Positions 42,773 to 50,599 of a DNA stretch of 64,000 nt are shown here, piece by piece. Source of the DNA: Nocardioides sp. BP30 (GTDB lineage: Bacteria > Actinomycetota > Actinomycetes > Propionibacteriales > Nocardioidaceae); the NCBI RefSeq assembly GCF_029873215.1, contig NZ_CP123620.1, positions 3,782,001 through 3,846,000 of the forward strand. The letters run 5' to 3'. Under the pieces are notes generated by a model. It searched no databases. It saw only the letters and a list, made by a program, of their open reading frames with translations, and was not told the origin of the DNA. How positions within the stretch are numbered: position 1 is the stretch's first letter; the number at the start of each line of letters is the position of its first letter. A program made the translations under genes and the position numbers.

Positions 42773-42955
42773 GTGGGATTTCTCGACGACGCGCTCGACA
42801 AGGCCAAGGACGCGGTGCACGAGCACCCCGACAAGGTCGCCGAGGCGCTGGACAGGGCGGCCGACTTCGCCGACGGCAAGACCGGCGGGAAGTACGGCGA
42901 CCAGATCGACAAGGGCAAGGACAAGGCGAAGGAAGCGCTCGGGCTCGAGGAGTAG
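42773..42955 (+). CDS. MT0933-type antitoxin-like protein
   Basis: A 60-residue, highly charged helical protein (FLDDALDKAKDAVHEHPDK, then DKTGGKYGDQ-like and KGKDKAKEALG segments) matching the MT0933/Rv0909-like antitoxin family. The family toxin (an SRPBCC-type protein) is not next to it, so it may have another role, perhaps stress-related. GAGGGGGAACCC precedes the GTG at 42773. It lies between miaA and miaB on the opposite strand. Confidence 0.8.
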   Translation: MGFLDDALDKAKDAVHEHPDKVAEALDRAADFADGKTGGKYGDQIDKGKDKAKEALGLEE

Positions 42956-43039
42956 CCCGCCGCCGGTCAGCCGCGCCGGTCAGCCGCCCGACGGGACGCC
43001 TCGGGGCGGCTGACGCTCACACCGGGCCGAGCTGTCCCC

Positions 43040-44506
43040 TCACCCGCAGACCGGAGCCGCCGGCAGCGGAGCGGGAGCGCCGACGCCCGGCATGCCCAGC
43101 CCGACCGCGGCGGCGGCGCGCTCGCCCGGGCCCTGGTCCTGCCGACGCTCCCAGGCGTCCCCCGAGCGCGTCCGGCGAACCGACAGCACCCGGTCGGCGA
43201 CCAGGTGGTGCGGGGCGGCGTAGGTGATCTCGGCGGTGACCATGTCGCCGGGACGGGCGTCGGTCGGCGCGAAGTGGACGAGCCGGTTGTCGGGCGCACG
43301 GCCCGACATCCGCTGCGTCTCGCCGTCCTTGCGTCCCTCGCCCTCGGCGACCATCAGCTCGACGGTGCGGCCGACCTGCGCCTTGTTCTCCTCCCAGGCC
43401 AGCTCGTTGACCAGCGCCACCAGCCGCTGGTAGCGGTCCTTGACCACGGCGGGCGCGACCTGGTCGGCCATCGTCGCCGCCGGCGTGCCCGGCCGCTGCG
43501 AGTACTGGAAGGTGAAGGCACTGGAGAACCGCGCCCGCCGTACGACGTCCATGGTCGCCTCGAAGTCCTCCTCGGTCTCACCGGGGAAGCCGACGATGAT
43601 GTCGGTCGTGATGGCGGCGTGCGGGATGGCGGCGCGGACCCGGTCGATGATGCCCAGGTACTTCTCCTGGCGGTAGGAGCGCCGCATCGCCCGCAGGATC
43701 CGGTCCGAGCCGGACTGCAGGGGCATGTGCAGGGAGGGCATCGCGTTCGGCGTCTCGGCCATGGCCTCGATCACGTCGTCGGTGAACTCCGCTGGGTGAG
43801 GGCTGGTGAAGCGCACCCGCTCCAGCCCCTCGATCGCGCCGCACGCGCGCAGCAGCTTGGAGAAGGCCTGGCGGTCGCCGAACTCGACGCCGTACGCGTT
43901 CACGTTCTGGCCCAGCAGCGTGATCTCGGAGACCCCCTCCGCGACCAGCGCCTCGATCTCGGCCAGGATCTCGCCGGGCCGGCGGTCCTTCTCCTTGCCG
44001 CGCAGGCTGGGGACGATGCAGAAGGTGCAGGTGTTGTTGCAGCCGACGCTGACCGAGACCCAGGCGGCGTACGCCGACTCGCGGCGGGTCGGCAGCGTGG
44101 AGGGGAAGACCTCGAGCGATTCGAGGATCTCGACCTGCGCCTCCTCCTGGATCCGGGCGCGCTCCAGCAGCACCGGCAACGAGCCGATGTTGTGAGTGCC
44201 GAACACGACGTCGACCCACGGCGCCTTGCTGGTGATCGTCGAGCGGTCCTTCTGCGCCAGGCAGCCGCCGACCGCGATCTGCATGCCCGGCCGCTCGCGC
44301 TTGACCGAGGCGAGGTGGCCGAGGTTGCCGTAGAGCTTGTTGTCGGCGTTCTCCCGCACCGCACAGGTGTTGAAGACGACCACGTCCGCCTGCTCCCCCG
44401 CGGGTGCCGCCAGATAGCCCGCGTCCTCCAGGAGCCCGGAGAGGCGCTCGGAGTCGTGGACGTTCATCTGGCACCCGTAGGTGCGGACCTCATACGTGCG
44501 AGCCAT
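43040..44506 (-). CDS. miaB: tRNA-2-methylthio-N6-dimethylallyladenosine synthase MiaB
   Basis: Radical-SAM methylthiotransferase that thiomethylates the MiaA product. The 488-residue protein has the three N-terminal cluster cysteines ([21 protein letters not shown]), the radical-SAM motif CNNTCTFC near residue 155 and a C-terminal TRAM domain, then a 35-residue Ala/Pro-rich tail. TACGCT lies 10 nt before the ATG. It is divergent from the Ser-rich repeat protein gene, with only 58 bp between starts. Confidence 0.95.
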   Translation of the reverse strand: MARTYEVRTYGCQMNVHDSERLSGLLEDAGYLAAPAGEQADVVVFNTCAVRENADNKLYGNLGHLASVKRERPGMQIAVGGCLAQKDRSTITSKAPWVDVVFGTHNIGSLPVLLERARIQEEAQVEILESLEVFPSTLPTRRESAYAAWVSVSVGCNNTCTFCIVPSLRGKEKDRRPGEILAEIEALVAEGVSEITLLGQNVNAYGVEFGDRQAFSKLLRACGAIEGLERVRFTSPHPAEFTDDVIEAMAETPNAMPSLHMPLQSGSDRILRAMRRSYRQEKYLGIIDRVRAAIPHAAITTDIIVGFPGETEEDFEATMDVVRRARFSSAFTFQYSQRPGTPAATMADQVAPAVVKDRYQRLVALVNELAWEENKAQVGRTVELMVAEGEGRKDGETQRMSGRAPDNRLVHFAPTDARPGDMVTAEITYAAPHHLVADRVLSVRRTRSGDAWERRQDQGPGERAAAAVGLGMPGVGAPAPLPAAPVCG

Positions 44507-44564
44507 AACAGATCAGAGCGTACGGCGGGGCGCGGGCGGCGCCGGAATCTGCGAGGCTGAGGTC

Positions 44565-44924
44565 ATGGCGAACGCTGGTTCCCGCTGGTCGGTCGGGTCC
44601 ACCGACTCGGTGCTCTCGCTGTGGTCCGACAGCTCGATCCTCTCGATCGGAAGCGTCGGCTCGGTGGCCTCGCTAGGCAGCGTCGCGTCCTTCGCCTCGT
44701 CGTTCTCGCTCGGCTCCTCGATGTCGGTCGCCTCCTGGGGCTCGAACCAGTCCGGCGGATCGCTGCTCTCCCACCAGAGCAGCGGGTCGGTGCTCTCGGC
44801 CCAGGCCAGTCGTGCGGTGCGGGCCTACCGCGCCGACGGGCCGCTGCCCCGGGCGACGCTCAGCGGGATCGTGCTCGGTGCAGCGTCGGTCGGGCTCGTC
44901 CTGCTCGTACGCCGCCGCCGATGA
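44565..44924 (+). CDS. Ser-rich repeat protein with C-terminal membrane anchor
   Basis: A 119-residue protein. Residues about 5-80 are built of short repeats of the form S-(hydrophobic)-x-S-(hydrophobic)-G-S, for example SVLSLWSDSSILSIGSVGSV. Alternating Ser/Gly and hydrophobic residues suggest a small beta-solenoid or zipper-like structure. A basic segment, one transmembrane helix (about 98-115) and an RRRR tail follow. GAGGCT lies 6 nt before the ATG at 44565. Divergent from miaB. No function is known to me; the composition recalls conserved actinobacterial small proteins found beside miaB. Confidence 0.75.
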   Translation: MANAGSRWSVGSTDSVLSLWSDSSILSIGSVGSVASLGSVASFASSFSLGSSMSVASWGSNQSGGSLLSHQSSGSVLSAQASRAVRAYRADGPLPRATLSGIVLGAASVGLVLLVRRRR

Positions 44925-44937
44925 CCCGAGCCCGCGG

Positions 44938-45687
44938 CTACCTGCGCCGCCCGACCACGAAGATGCGCCGGAACGGCATCACCACCACGCCGTCACGTGC
45001 GGGGTAGGCGGCCCGCAGGCGCACCTTCACCTCCTCGACGAACCGCTCCCGCAGGTCCTCGGGCAGCGCCTGCAGGATCGGTCGCAGGCCCGTGCCGCTG
45101 ACCCAGTCGAAGACGGCGTCCTCCCCGGCCAGCACGTGCAGGTACGTCGTCTCCCAGGCGTCGACCTCGAAGTCGTCGCGCAGCACGGCGAGGTAGGTGG
45201 CGGCATCGTGGGAGCCGGGCAGCTCGACCGCGGCGGTGTGCTCGACGTACTCGGTCGAGGCTGCCAGCTCGATCGGGATCGTGTGCGAGGGTTCGGCGAA
45301 GTTCGCCGGGACCTGGAAGGCGACCCACTCACCCGCCAGCGCGGCGAGGGCGGGCAGCAGCGCGAGGTGATCGGGCACCCACTGCAGCATCGCGTTCGAG
45401 ATCAGTACGTCGGCCGGCTCGAGCCAGTCACGCACGTCGGCCTGGATCCACCTCAGCTCGGGGTGGTCGGACCGAGCTCGCGCGACCATCTCCGCGGAGC
45501 TGTCCACCCCGATCACGTCGGCACCCGGCCAGCGTTGCGCAAGCAGCCGGGTCATGTTGCCCGGGCCGCAACCGAGGTCGACGACCCGCGCGGGTGACAC
45601 CGCTCCGATCCTGGCGACCAGATCGACGAACGGTCGGCCGCGCTCGTCGGCGTAGGTCAGGTAGTGCTGCGGATCCCAGCTCGGCAT
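44938..45687 (-). CDS. tam: Trans-aconitate 2-methyltransferase
   Basis: SAM-dependent methyltransferase that methylates trans-aconitate, an inhibitor of aconitase. The 249-residue protein starts WDPQHYLTYADERGRPF, has motif I VVDLGCGPGNMTRLL near residue 36, acidic VIGVDSSAEM, and SNAMLQWVPDH near 98, all typical of Tam. TTGACA and GATGGT with a 17-bp spacer stand 6 nt before the ATG. A TCTTGATGTCAAGA dyad covers the -35 box, so expression is probably repressed by a MarR-type regulator. Confidence 0.9.
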   Translation of the reverse strand: MPSWDPQHYLTYADERGRPFVDLVARIGAVSPARVVDLGCGPGNMTRLLAQRWPGADVIGVDSSAEMVARARSDHPELRWIQADVRDWLEPADVLISNAMLQWVPDHLALLPALAALAGEWVAFQVPANFAEPSHTIPIELAASTEYVEHTAAVELPGSHDAATYLAVLRDDFEVDAWETTYLHVLAGEDAVFDWVSGTGLRPILQALPEDLRERFVEEVKVRLRAAYPARDGVVVMPFRRIFVVGRRR

Positions 45688-45693
45688 GGGTCC

Positions 45694-45722
45694 ACCATCG
45701 ATCCGAATTATCTTGATGTCAA
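45694..45722 (-). promoter_or_regulatory. tam promoter
   Basis: Minus strand: TTGACA (45717-45722), 17-bp spacer, GATGGT (45694-45699), then 6 nt to the ATG at 45687. The -35 box is a consensus match. Confidence 0.65.
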
Positions 45723-45724
45723 GA
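45711..45724. promoter_or_regulatory. MarR-type operator candidate
   Basis: TCTTGATGTCAAGA has 6-bp inverted arms and overlaps the tam -35 box. It differs only at two paired positions from TCTCGATGTCGAGA at 58353, upstream of the MarR gene. Confidence 0.55.
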
Positions 45725-45726
45725 GA

Positions 45727-46566
45727 TTAACCGAACCGGCCGTGCACGTAGTCGGACGTGCGCTGGTCGTGGGGTGCCTCGAACATCGCCTCGGTCTCCC
45801 CGTGCTCGATGATCACCCCGGGCTGGCCCTGCTCGGCCAGGAAGAACGCGCACCGGTCCGAGACACGACGGGCCTGCTGCATGTTGTGGGTGACGATCAC
45901 GATCGTCACCTCGTGCCCGATCTCCTTGATCGTCTCCTCGACCACCCGGGTCGAGGTCGGGTCCAGTGCGGAGCAGGGCTCGTCCATCAGCAGCACCTGG
46001 GGCCGCACCGCCAGCGACCGGGCGATGCACAGCCGCTGCTGCTGCCCACCCGACAGTGCGCCGCCGGGCTGGTCGAGCCGGTCCTTGACCTCGTTCCACA
46101 GGCCGGCACGACGCAGCGACTCCTCGACGAGTTGCTCGCGGGCCGCCCGCTGCACCCTCGCGCCGGTCAGCGAGAGCCCCGCGAGCACGTTCTCCCGGAT
46201 CGACATCGCCGGGAACGGGTTCGGCTTCTGGAAGACCATCCCGATCGCCTTGCGAGCGTCGATGACCTGGCGCTGCCGGTCGTAGATGTCCTCGCCGTCG
46301 AGCCGGACCTCGCCGGCCAGCGACGCGGTCGGGATCAGCTCGTGCATCCGGTTGAGGATCCGCAGGAAGGTCGACTTCCCGCACCCCGAGGGGCCGATCA
46401 GGGCCGTCACCTGCCCCGCCGGCATCTCCAGCGTCACCCGGTCGAGGACCTTGCGACGCCCGAACCACGCCGATACGTTCTCGGCACTCAGTGCCGAGGT
46501 GCGCGCCGCCCGCGTCGCCGTCGGTACGGCGACGGTGGCGGCCTGGTCGTCCAGGACAGCGGTCAT
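45727..46566 (-). CDS. pstB: Phosphate ABC transporter ATP-binding protein PstB
   Basis: Energises high-affinity phosphate import. The 279-residue ATPase has Walker A GPSGCGKST near residue 60, the Q-loop region FQKPNPFPAMSIRENV typical of PstB, signature LSGGQQQR near 172, Walker B VLLMDEPCSALD and VTHNMQQA. An Ala/Thr-rich N-terminal tail of about 25 residues is extra. It lies about 8.5 kb downstream of pstA, separated by five other genes of the locus. A long hairpin stands between it and the upstream gene, but GGAG 5 nt before the ATG gives good translation. Confidence 0.96.
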   Translation of the reverse strand: MTAVLDDQAATVAVPTATRAARTSALSAENVSAWFGRRKVLDRVTLEMPAGQVTALIGPSGCGKSTFLRILNRMHELIPTASLAGEVRLDGEDIYDRQRQVIDARKAIGMVFQKPNPFPAMSIRENVLAGLSLTGARVQRAAREQLVEESLRRAGLWNEVKDRLDQPGGALSGGQQQRLCIARSLAVRPQVLLMDEPCSALDPTSTRVVEETIKEIGHEVTIVIVTHNMQQARRVSDRCAFFLAEQGQPGVIIEHGETEAMFEAPHDQRTSDYVHGRFG

Positions 46567-46589
46567 GTCGTCTCCGGTGCTGGGAGGGT

Positions 46590-46628
46590 GGCCGGCTGGT
46601 GGCGCGGGTGCTGCGCCGCCAGCCGGCC
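46590..46628 (-). terminator. Terminator between the Ig-like protein gene and pstB
   Basis: GGCCGGCTGGTGGCGC pairs with GCGCCGCCAGCCGGCC over 16 positions with one T/G mismatch and a 7-nt loop. pstB transcription must read through it or start at an unseen promoter downstream. Confidence 0.7.
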
Positions 46629-46642
46629 GGTCTGGGACACCG

Positions 46643-47599
46643 TCACTTGGAGGTGACGGTGACGGTCTTGCTGCTCGCGGCCGCGACGGTGGCCGAGCCG
46701 GCGTAGGTGGCCTTGATCTTGTGCTTGCCCTTCTTCAGCTTCTTCAGCTTGATCGAAGCCTTGCCCCCGCTGAGCGTCGCGCTGGCGAGCTTCTTCTTGC
46801 CGTCGTACACGGTCACCGCGCCGGTCACCGCCTTGCTGGCCTTCACCGTGACGGTGAGTGGCACCTTCTTGGTGTGCTTGACCTTCTTGGCGACCTTGAG
46901 GGTCACCGTCGCGGCGACCTTCTTGACCACGGGCGGGGCGGTGGTGGCCGACTTCGTCGGGGTCGGCGAACCGGTGGTCGGCGTGCCGCTCGGCGAGTCG
47001 GGGGCGGTCGTCGACGGCCCGCTGCTGGGCGAGCCGGTCACGCCGGTGCTGCTGGTGCTCCACGTGCCGTGGGCGCTGTCGACGTAGATGTCGATGGCGT
47101 CATAGGCGGCCGAGACCGCCGCACCGGGGCTGATGGTCTTGAGCCGGAGCTCGACCAGGCCGTCGGCCGCGGGCTGGTAAGCGTTGAGGAACTGCTCGAG
47201 CGTGACACTCGAGCCGAGCGGCACCGTCAGGCTGCTCGTGTCGACGGCCTGGGTCAGCTGGGCGCCGGTCCAGGTGCCCTCCGCGGTCGGCTGGTAGGCG
47301 CTCAGGTCCGCGGTGGTCGTCGGGCCGCCGTACGCGTAGGCGGAGTGGACGTAGCCGTAGACGACCGACTTCGATCCGCTCAGCGCCGCGTCGGACTCGC
47401 CGACGGCGGTGATCGCGTCGCTCAGGCTGCCCGAGGTGACGGCGTTGCCGCCGACCTTGAGCGTGATCGCGCCGACATTGTTGGTGTCCGGCGCGGCGGT
47501 GGTGTCGCCCGAGGCCGAGACCGCGACGATCCCGGCACCGACGAGCGCGGCAGCGCCGACGGCGGTGACCGCCGCGACACGAGTGGCCCGCTTGTTCAT
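46643..47599 (-). CDS. Secreted protein of unknown function with Ig-like C-terminal domain (pst locus)
   Basis: A 318-residue exported protein. Signal/anchor helix at about 8-28, then a domain (about 40-175) homologous to the next upstream product: shared features are GAITL near its start, YQP, WTGAQL, TLEQFLNAYQ and the AYDAIDIYVDSAHGTW ending. A Ser/Thr/Pro-rich linker (about 175-225) leads to a Lys-rich Ig-like module with VTVYDGKKKLASATL and KGKHKIKATYAGS, similar to the tail of the secreted amidase at 32.3 kb. No LPXTG signal. GAGAGG precedes the ATG. Function unknown. Confidence 0.8.
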   Translation of the reverse strand: MNKRATRVAAVTAVGAAALVGAGIVAVSASGDTTAAPDTNNVGAITLKVGGNAVTSGSLSDAITAVGESDAALSGSKSVVYGYVHSAYAYGGPTTTADLSAYQPTAEGTWTGAQLTQAVDTSSLTVPLGSSVTLEQFLNAYQPAADGLVELRLKTISPGAAVSAAYDAIDIYVDSAHGTWSTSSTGVTGSPSSGPSTTAPDSPSGTPTTGSPTPTKSATTAPPVVKKVAATVTLKVAKKVKHTKKVPLTVTVKASKAVTGAVTVYDGKKKLASATLSGGKASIKLKKLKKGKHKIKATYAGSATVAAASSKTVTVTSK

Positions 47600-47641
47600 G
47601 GTTGTCCTCTCAAACTTCAAGTCGTTGGATCGCTCGGGCGA

Positions 47642-48250
47642 TCAGGAGCTCGGGCAAGCGGCGGTGCCGGCACCCACGGCGGTCCAGGTGGTGCCGTCGA
47701 TGTGCAGGTCGAGCGTCGCGTACGACGCGGTCTGCGGCGCCTGCCCGGCAGCGCCGAGGATCAGCCGCAGCTGGATCCAGCCGCCGTCCTGCGCCGGGTA
47801 GGCGTTGACGAACTGTGCGAGGGTCGTGTCCGCCTTGACCAGCACGGCCGCGGGCGCCTTCGGGTCGGTCACCTGAGATGCCGGGCCCAGCTGAAGACCG
47901 CTCCAGCTCTCGGGGCCGACACCCTGTCGCGGCTGGTAGGCGAACACGGTGGCGGTGCCGTTGCTGGCATAGCCACCGGCGGCCGCCTGGCCACCGACCG
48001 CGACGGTCGCGAAGGGCTGGTCGACGGTGCTGCCCGACGTGATCGGACGGCCGCCGCGACACAGCGTGATGGCACCCGCCGAGGCCGGGTCCGTGTACGG
48101 CGCCGACCCCACCTCGCGGTGGTGACGGATCGCTACCCAGACCGCGGCGACGACGGCGAGGAGGACGATGACGACGCCGGCCGCGATCGTTCCGCGGCGG
48201 TCTCGCCACGACGCCTGCTGGCGCTCGCGGTGCTGTTGGGTCATGGTCAT
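47642..48250 (-). CDS. Single-pass membrane protein, paralogue of the adjacent Ig-like protein
   Basis: A 202-residue protein with a charged cytoplasmic N-tail, one transmembrane helix (about 22-42) and an extracytoplasmic domain. That domain aligns with residues 40-175 of the downstream product: GAITL, TSGS, YQP, WSGLQL, TLAQFVNAYP, LRLILGAAGQ and YATLDLHIDGTTWT. Two cysteines (one early, one in the last five residues) could form a disulfide. Start at 48250, where GAGAGGAGG lies 6 nt upstream; a GTG at 48286 opens the longer frame. The two genes are 42 nt apart. No known family recognised. Confidence 0.78.
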   Translation of the reverse strand: MTMTQQHRERQQASWRDRRGTIAAGVVIVLLAVVAAVWVAIRHHREVGSAPYTDPASAGAITLCRGGRPITSGSTVDQPFATVAVGGQAAAGGYASNGTATVFAYQPRQGVGPESWSGLQLGPASQVTDPKAPAAVLVKADTTLAQFVNAYPAQDGGWIQLRLILGAAGQAPQTASYATLDLHIDGTTWTAVGAGTAACPSS

Positions 48251-48297
48251 CGTGTCCTCCTCTCCGTCGATGTCCTCGTCGCTCACCCTGGGAAGGG

Positions 48298-49548
48298 TCA
48301 GCCCTTGGTGCCCTCACCCGGCTGGCTCACGCCGACGGCGTTGGCCGTCACACCCGGGTAGTACGGGGTCAGACCGAGGCTGGAGATCAGCTGCTGACCG
48401 GCCGCGCTGACGATCCACGGCGCGGGGGCGCCCGAGGCGTCGTCCGGGTCGTAGGCGGGGTTGTAGAACAGCGTCCTGACCCAGTTCAGCGTGCTGCCCG
48501 GCTGCCAGGCCTTGTTCGAGTCGATAGCCGACTCGCGGAAGATCACGTAGAACGGCAGGTCCGCGACGTACGCGCTGGCGCTGACGCCGTTCGAGCCCGG
48601 CACCTGCAGGGTGATGCCCGAGGCGCTGAGCGGCGTCGTGGTCTTACCGTCGGAGCCGTTCGCCACGCTGCCGGTGTAGGACGCGCTGGACGGGTCCGGG
48701 AAGTAGTTCTGCTGAAGCAGCTTGTAGCGGCTCTGCGGGAACGGCACGATCGCGTCAGGGTTACCCGCCACGGTGCTCGGGTCGTTCTGCTGGACGGCCT
48801 TCACACTCGTCTTCCAGGTGCAGGCGGTGTTGCCGTTGCCAGCCTGGAGGACGGCCTGGAACTGCTTCAGCACGCCGGCGCTGTCCTGCGGGCGCTCGGC
48901 CACGATCGTCGAGGTGCCGGTGCCGCCGACCTGGTCCCAGGTGGTGTAGTCGTTGGCTGCGTTCGAGCAGTAGATGCCGGCGAGCTGTGCCGGCGTGAGG
49001 CCGACGGCGGGCGCGTTGGTCGTCGCCGCGGTCGCGATGTACTGCTTGTCGTCGGCGAACTGGATCGTGTAGAGCTTCGAGCCGAGGTTGCTGGTGGCGG
49101 TGGTCTGGTCCGCCGCCTTTGGCAGGTTGGGGCTGCGGGCGAAGTCGATCGCACCCGCGGTGTCCTTCTCCAGTGCCGTGATGCCGGCGCCACCGCCGTT
49201 CGGCCGCAGTACGGGCGAGGTGCCCGCACGCAGCACGACCGAGGGGTTCAGGGCGACGGACGTGCCCAGGCTCGGGTCGGTGAACGCGTTGCGGCCGTTG
49301 GCGTCGGCCGAGGCGTCGAAGTTGAAGAGCCGGTTGACGTTGCCCGCCGAGTTGAAGCCGGGGAGGCCGCTGGGCGATCCGTCGGCGAGGAAGTCGACGG
49401 AGTTCTGGATCACGTCGGATCCGACCCCGACGACGTCCTGCGCCTGCGGGGCGATGTCGGCGCTCGCCGACCCCTGCCCGAAGGAGAGGGCGCCAGCAGC
49501 CACCAGCCCGAGGAGGGAGGCGCCGACCGCCACATGCCGCTTCGACAT
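48298..49548 (-). CDS. Secreted PstS-like substrate-binding protein
   Basis: A 416-residue exported protein without a lipobox. Signal peptide ends near GSASADI (residue 31). The mature part begins QDVVGVGSDVIQNSVDFLAD, a PstS-like opening, and has a TPAQLAGIYC segment near 190 where PstS proteins have their hinge-region LTxxqlakIF motif, and PQDSAGVLKQFQAVL where phosphate binders have the S-x-T/A-phosphate loop. It lacks a membrane anchor, so it may be free in the envelope. It begins a separate transcription unit with a leader that shares an element with pstC. Ligand unproven; phosphate or a phosphorylated compound is likely from context. Confidence 0.82.
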   Translation of the reverse strand: MSKRHVAVGASLLGLVAAGALSFGQGSASADIAPQAQDVVGVGSDVIQNSVDFLADGSPSGLPGFNSAGNVNRLFNFDASADANGRNAFTDPSLGTSVALNPSVVLRAGTSPVLRPNGGGAGITALEKDTAGAIDFARSPNLPKAADQTTATSNLGSKLYTIQFADDKQYIATAATTNAPAVGLTPAQLAGIYCSNAANDYTTWDQVGGTGTSTIVAERPQDSAGVLKQFQAVLQAGNGNTACTWKTSVKAVQQNDPSTVAGNPDAIVPFPQSRYKLLQQNYFPDPSSASYTGSVANGSDGKTTTPLSASGITLQVPGSNGVSASAYVADLPFYVIFRESAIDSNKAWQPGSTLNWVRTLFYNPAYDPDDASGAPAPWIVSAAGQQLISSLGLTPYYPGVTANAVGVSQPGEGTKG

Positions 49549-49643
49549 GATGTGCCTTTCTGAAGACCTACGACCGGCCCCGGGGTCGAGGACGGTGGAA
49601 CTGAGATGGCACCGAGCCACGGCCGAACATTAACTGATTTCAG

Positions 49644-49660
49644 ATCGAGTTAGGCGACTT
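49644..49660. promoter_or_regulatory. Shared pst-locus element, copy 2
   Basis: ATCGAGTTAGGCGACTT (plus strand) matches 15 of 17 positions with ATCGAGATTGGCGACTT at 57418 upstream of pstC. Both are about 100 bp from the respective start codons and in the same orientation. The area is unusually A/T-rich. It is a candidate binding site for the phosphate-responsive regulator. Confidence 0.55.
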
Positions 49661-49696
49661 TGTCCATTTGCGTGACTTTCTTTTCGCGAGTCCGCT

Positions 49697-50599
49697 TCAG
49701 AGCAGGTTCGGCAGCAGCCGCGTGGCCACCATCGAGGCCAGCCACAGACTCGCCAGGAGCACCGGCAGACCCGCGATCCAGGCAGCCAGCCGCGACCAGC
49801 GGTAGCGCGCCCAGGTGATCGCGACGAGCCCGCCCACCAGCAGCTCGAGCGCCAGCGCCAGGAGCGCGAGCGTGCCCGCGCTGGCGTCGCGCGCCATGGC
49901 GCTCCCGCCGGGGTCCGTGGCGGACACGGCGCTGGCCGGCTGCGGGGCACCGACCAGGGAGGCGTCGGCGTAGACGGTCTCGGAGTGCGCCAGCGGGGCC
50001 GAGCCGGCCGCGGAGGCCAGCGTCAGCCGGCTGGCGCCGTCCGCGAGCGGTGCCAGCAGGTCACCGTTGCGACGGACGTCGTCGACGCGGTAGTGGAAGA
50101 CTCCCTGCGCGGTGGTGACCGTGATCGCGGCGCCCGGCTTCAGCGAGGCCAGGTGCCGGAACGGGCCGCCGTAGGAGACCGCACGGCCGAGCAGCACGCT
50201 GTTGCCGACCTGACCGGGCAGCACGGTGCCCAACTGGTGGCCCGGACCGTCCTGGAGCTGCGCCGGCCGGGTGCCCTCCACCACCACCAGGTGGTGGAGG
50301 CCGAGGGCCGGCGCGTCGAGCAGCGCGACGGGCGCACCGGCCTCGATCGGGGCAACGGTGGGCGCCGTACCCTCCGCCAGCTCCTGCCGCAGCTGTCCGT
50401 AGAGCTGCTGCTGGGCGTGGCCCTGGCTGAAGCCGCTCAGCACGTAGACGTAGAGGAGCAGCCAGCCGAGCAGCCCGGCGAGCAGCAGGATCGCCTGCCC
50501 CACGCCGATCCGCAGCCGGCGGGTGTCCGCACGCTCCAGGGGGGTGGCGTCGACGGCCCCCTCCCGGACGGTGGTCCGCGCCGGTGTGGTCGTGCTCAT
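49697..50599 (-). CDS. Sortase-fold membrane protein lacking catalytic His and Cys
   Basis: A 300-residue protein: one N-terminal helix (about 33-55), a sortase-like beta-barrel (about 85-235) and two C-terminal helices (about 243-265 and 273-297). The domain keeps LPGQVGNSVLLG, SYGGPFRHLASLKPGAAITV and a FHYRVDDV strand. The usual AGHR is LGRA here, and the usual TLxTC is TLASA, so His and Cys are absent; the Arg also appears lost. It cannot be a normal transpeptidase and may be a scaffold. Coupled by an ATGA overlap to the 935-residue PstS-like gene. Confidence 0.82.
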   Translation of the reverse strand: MSTTTPARTTVREGAVDATPLERADTRRLRIGVGQAILLLAGLLGWLLLYVYVLSGFSQGHAQQQLYGQLRQELAEGTAPTVAPIEAGAPVALLDAPALGLHHLVVVEGTRPAQLQDGPGHQLGTVLPGQVGNSVLLGRAVSYGGPFRHLASLKPGAAITVTTAQGVFHYRVDDVRRNGDLLAPLADGASRLTLASAAGSAPLAHSETVYADASLVGAPQPASAVSATDPGGSAMARDASAGTLALLALALELLVGGLVAITWARYRWSRLAAWIAGLPVLLASLWLASMVATRLLPNLL

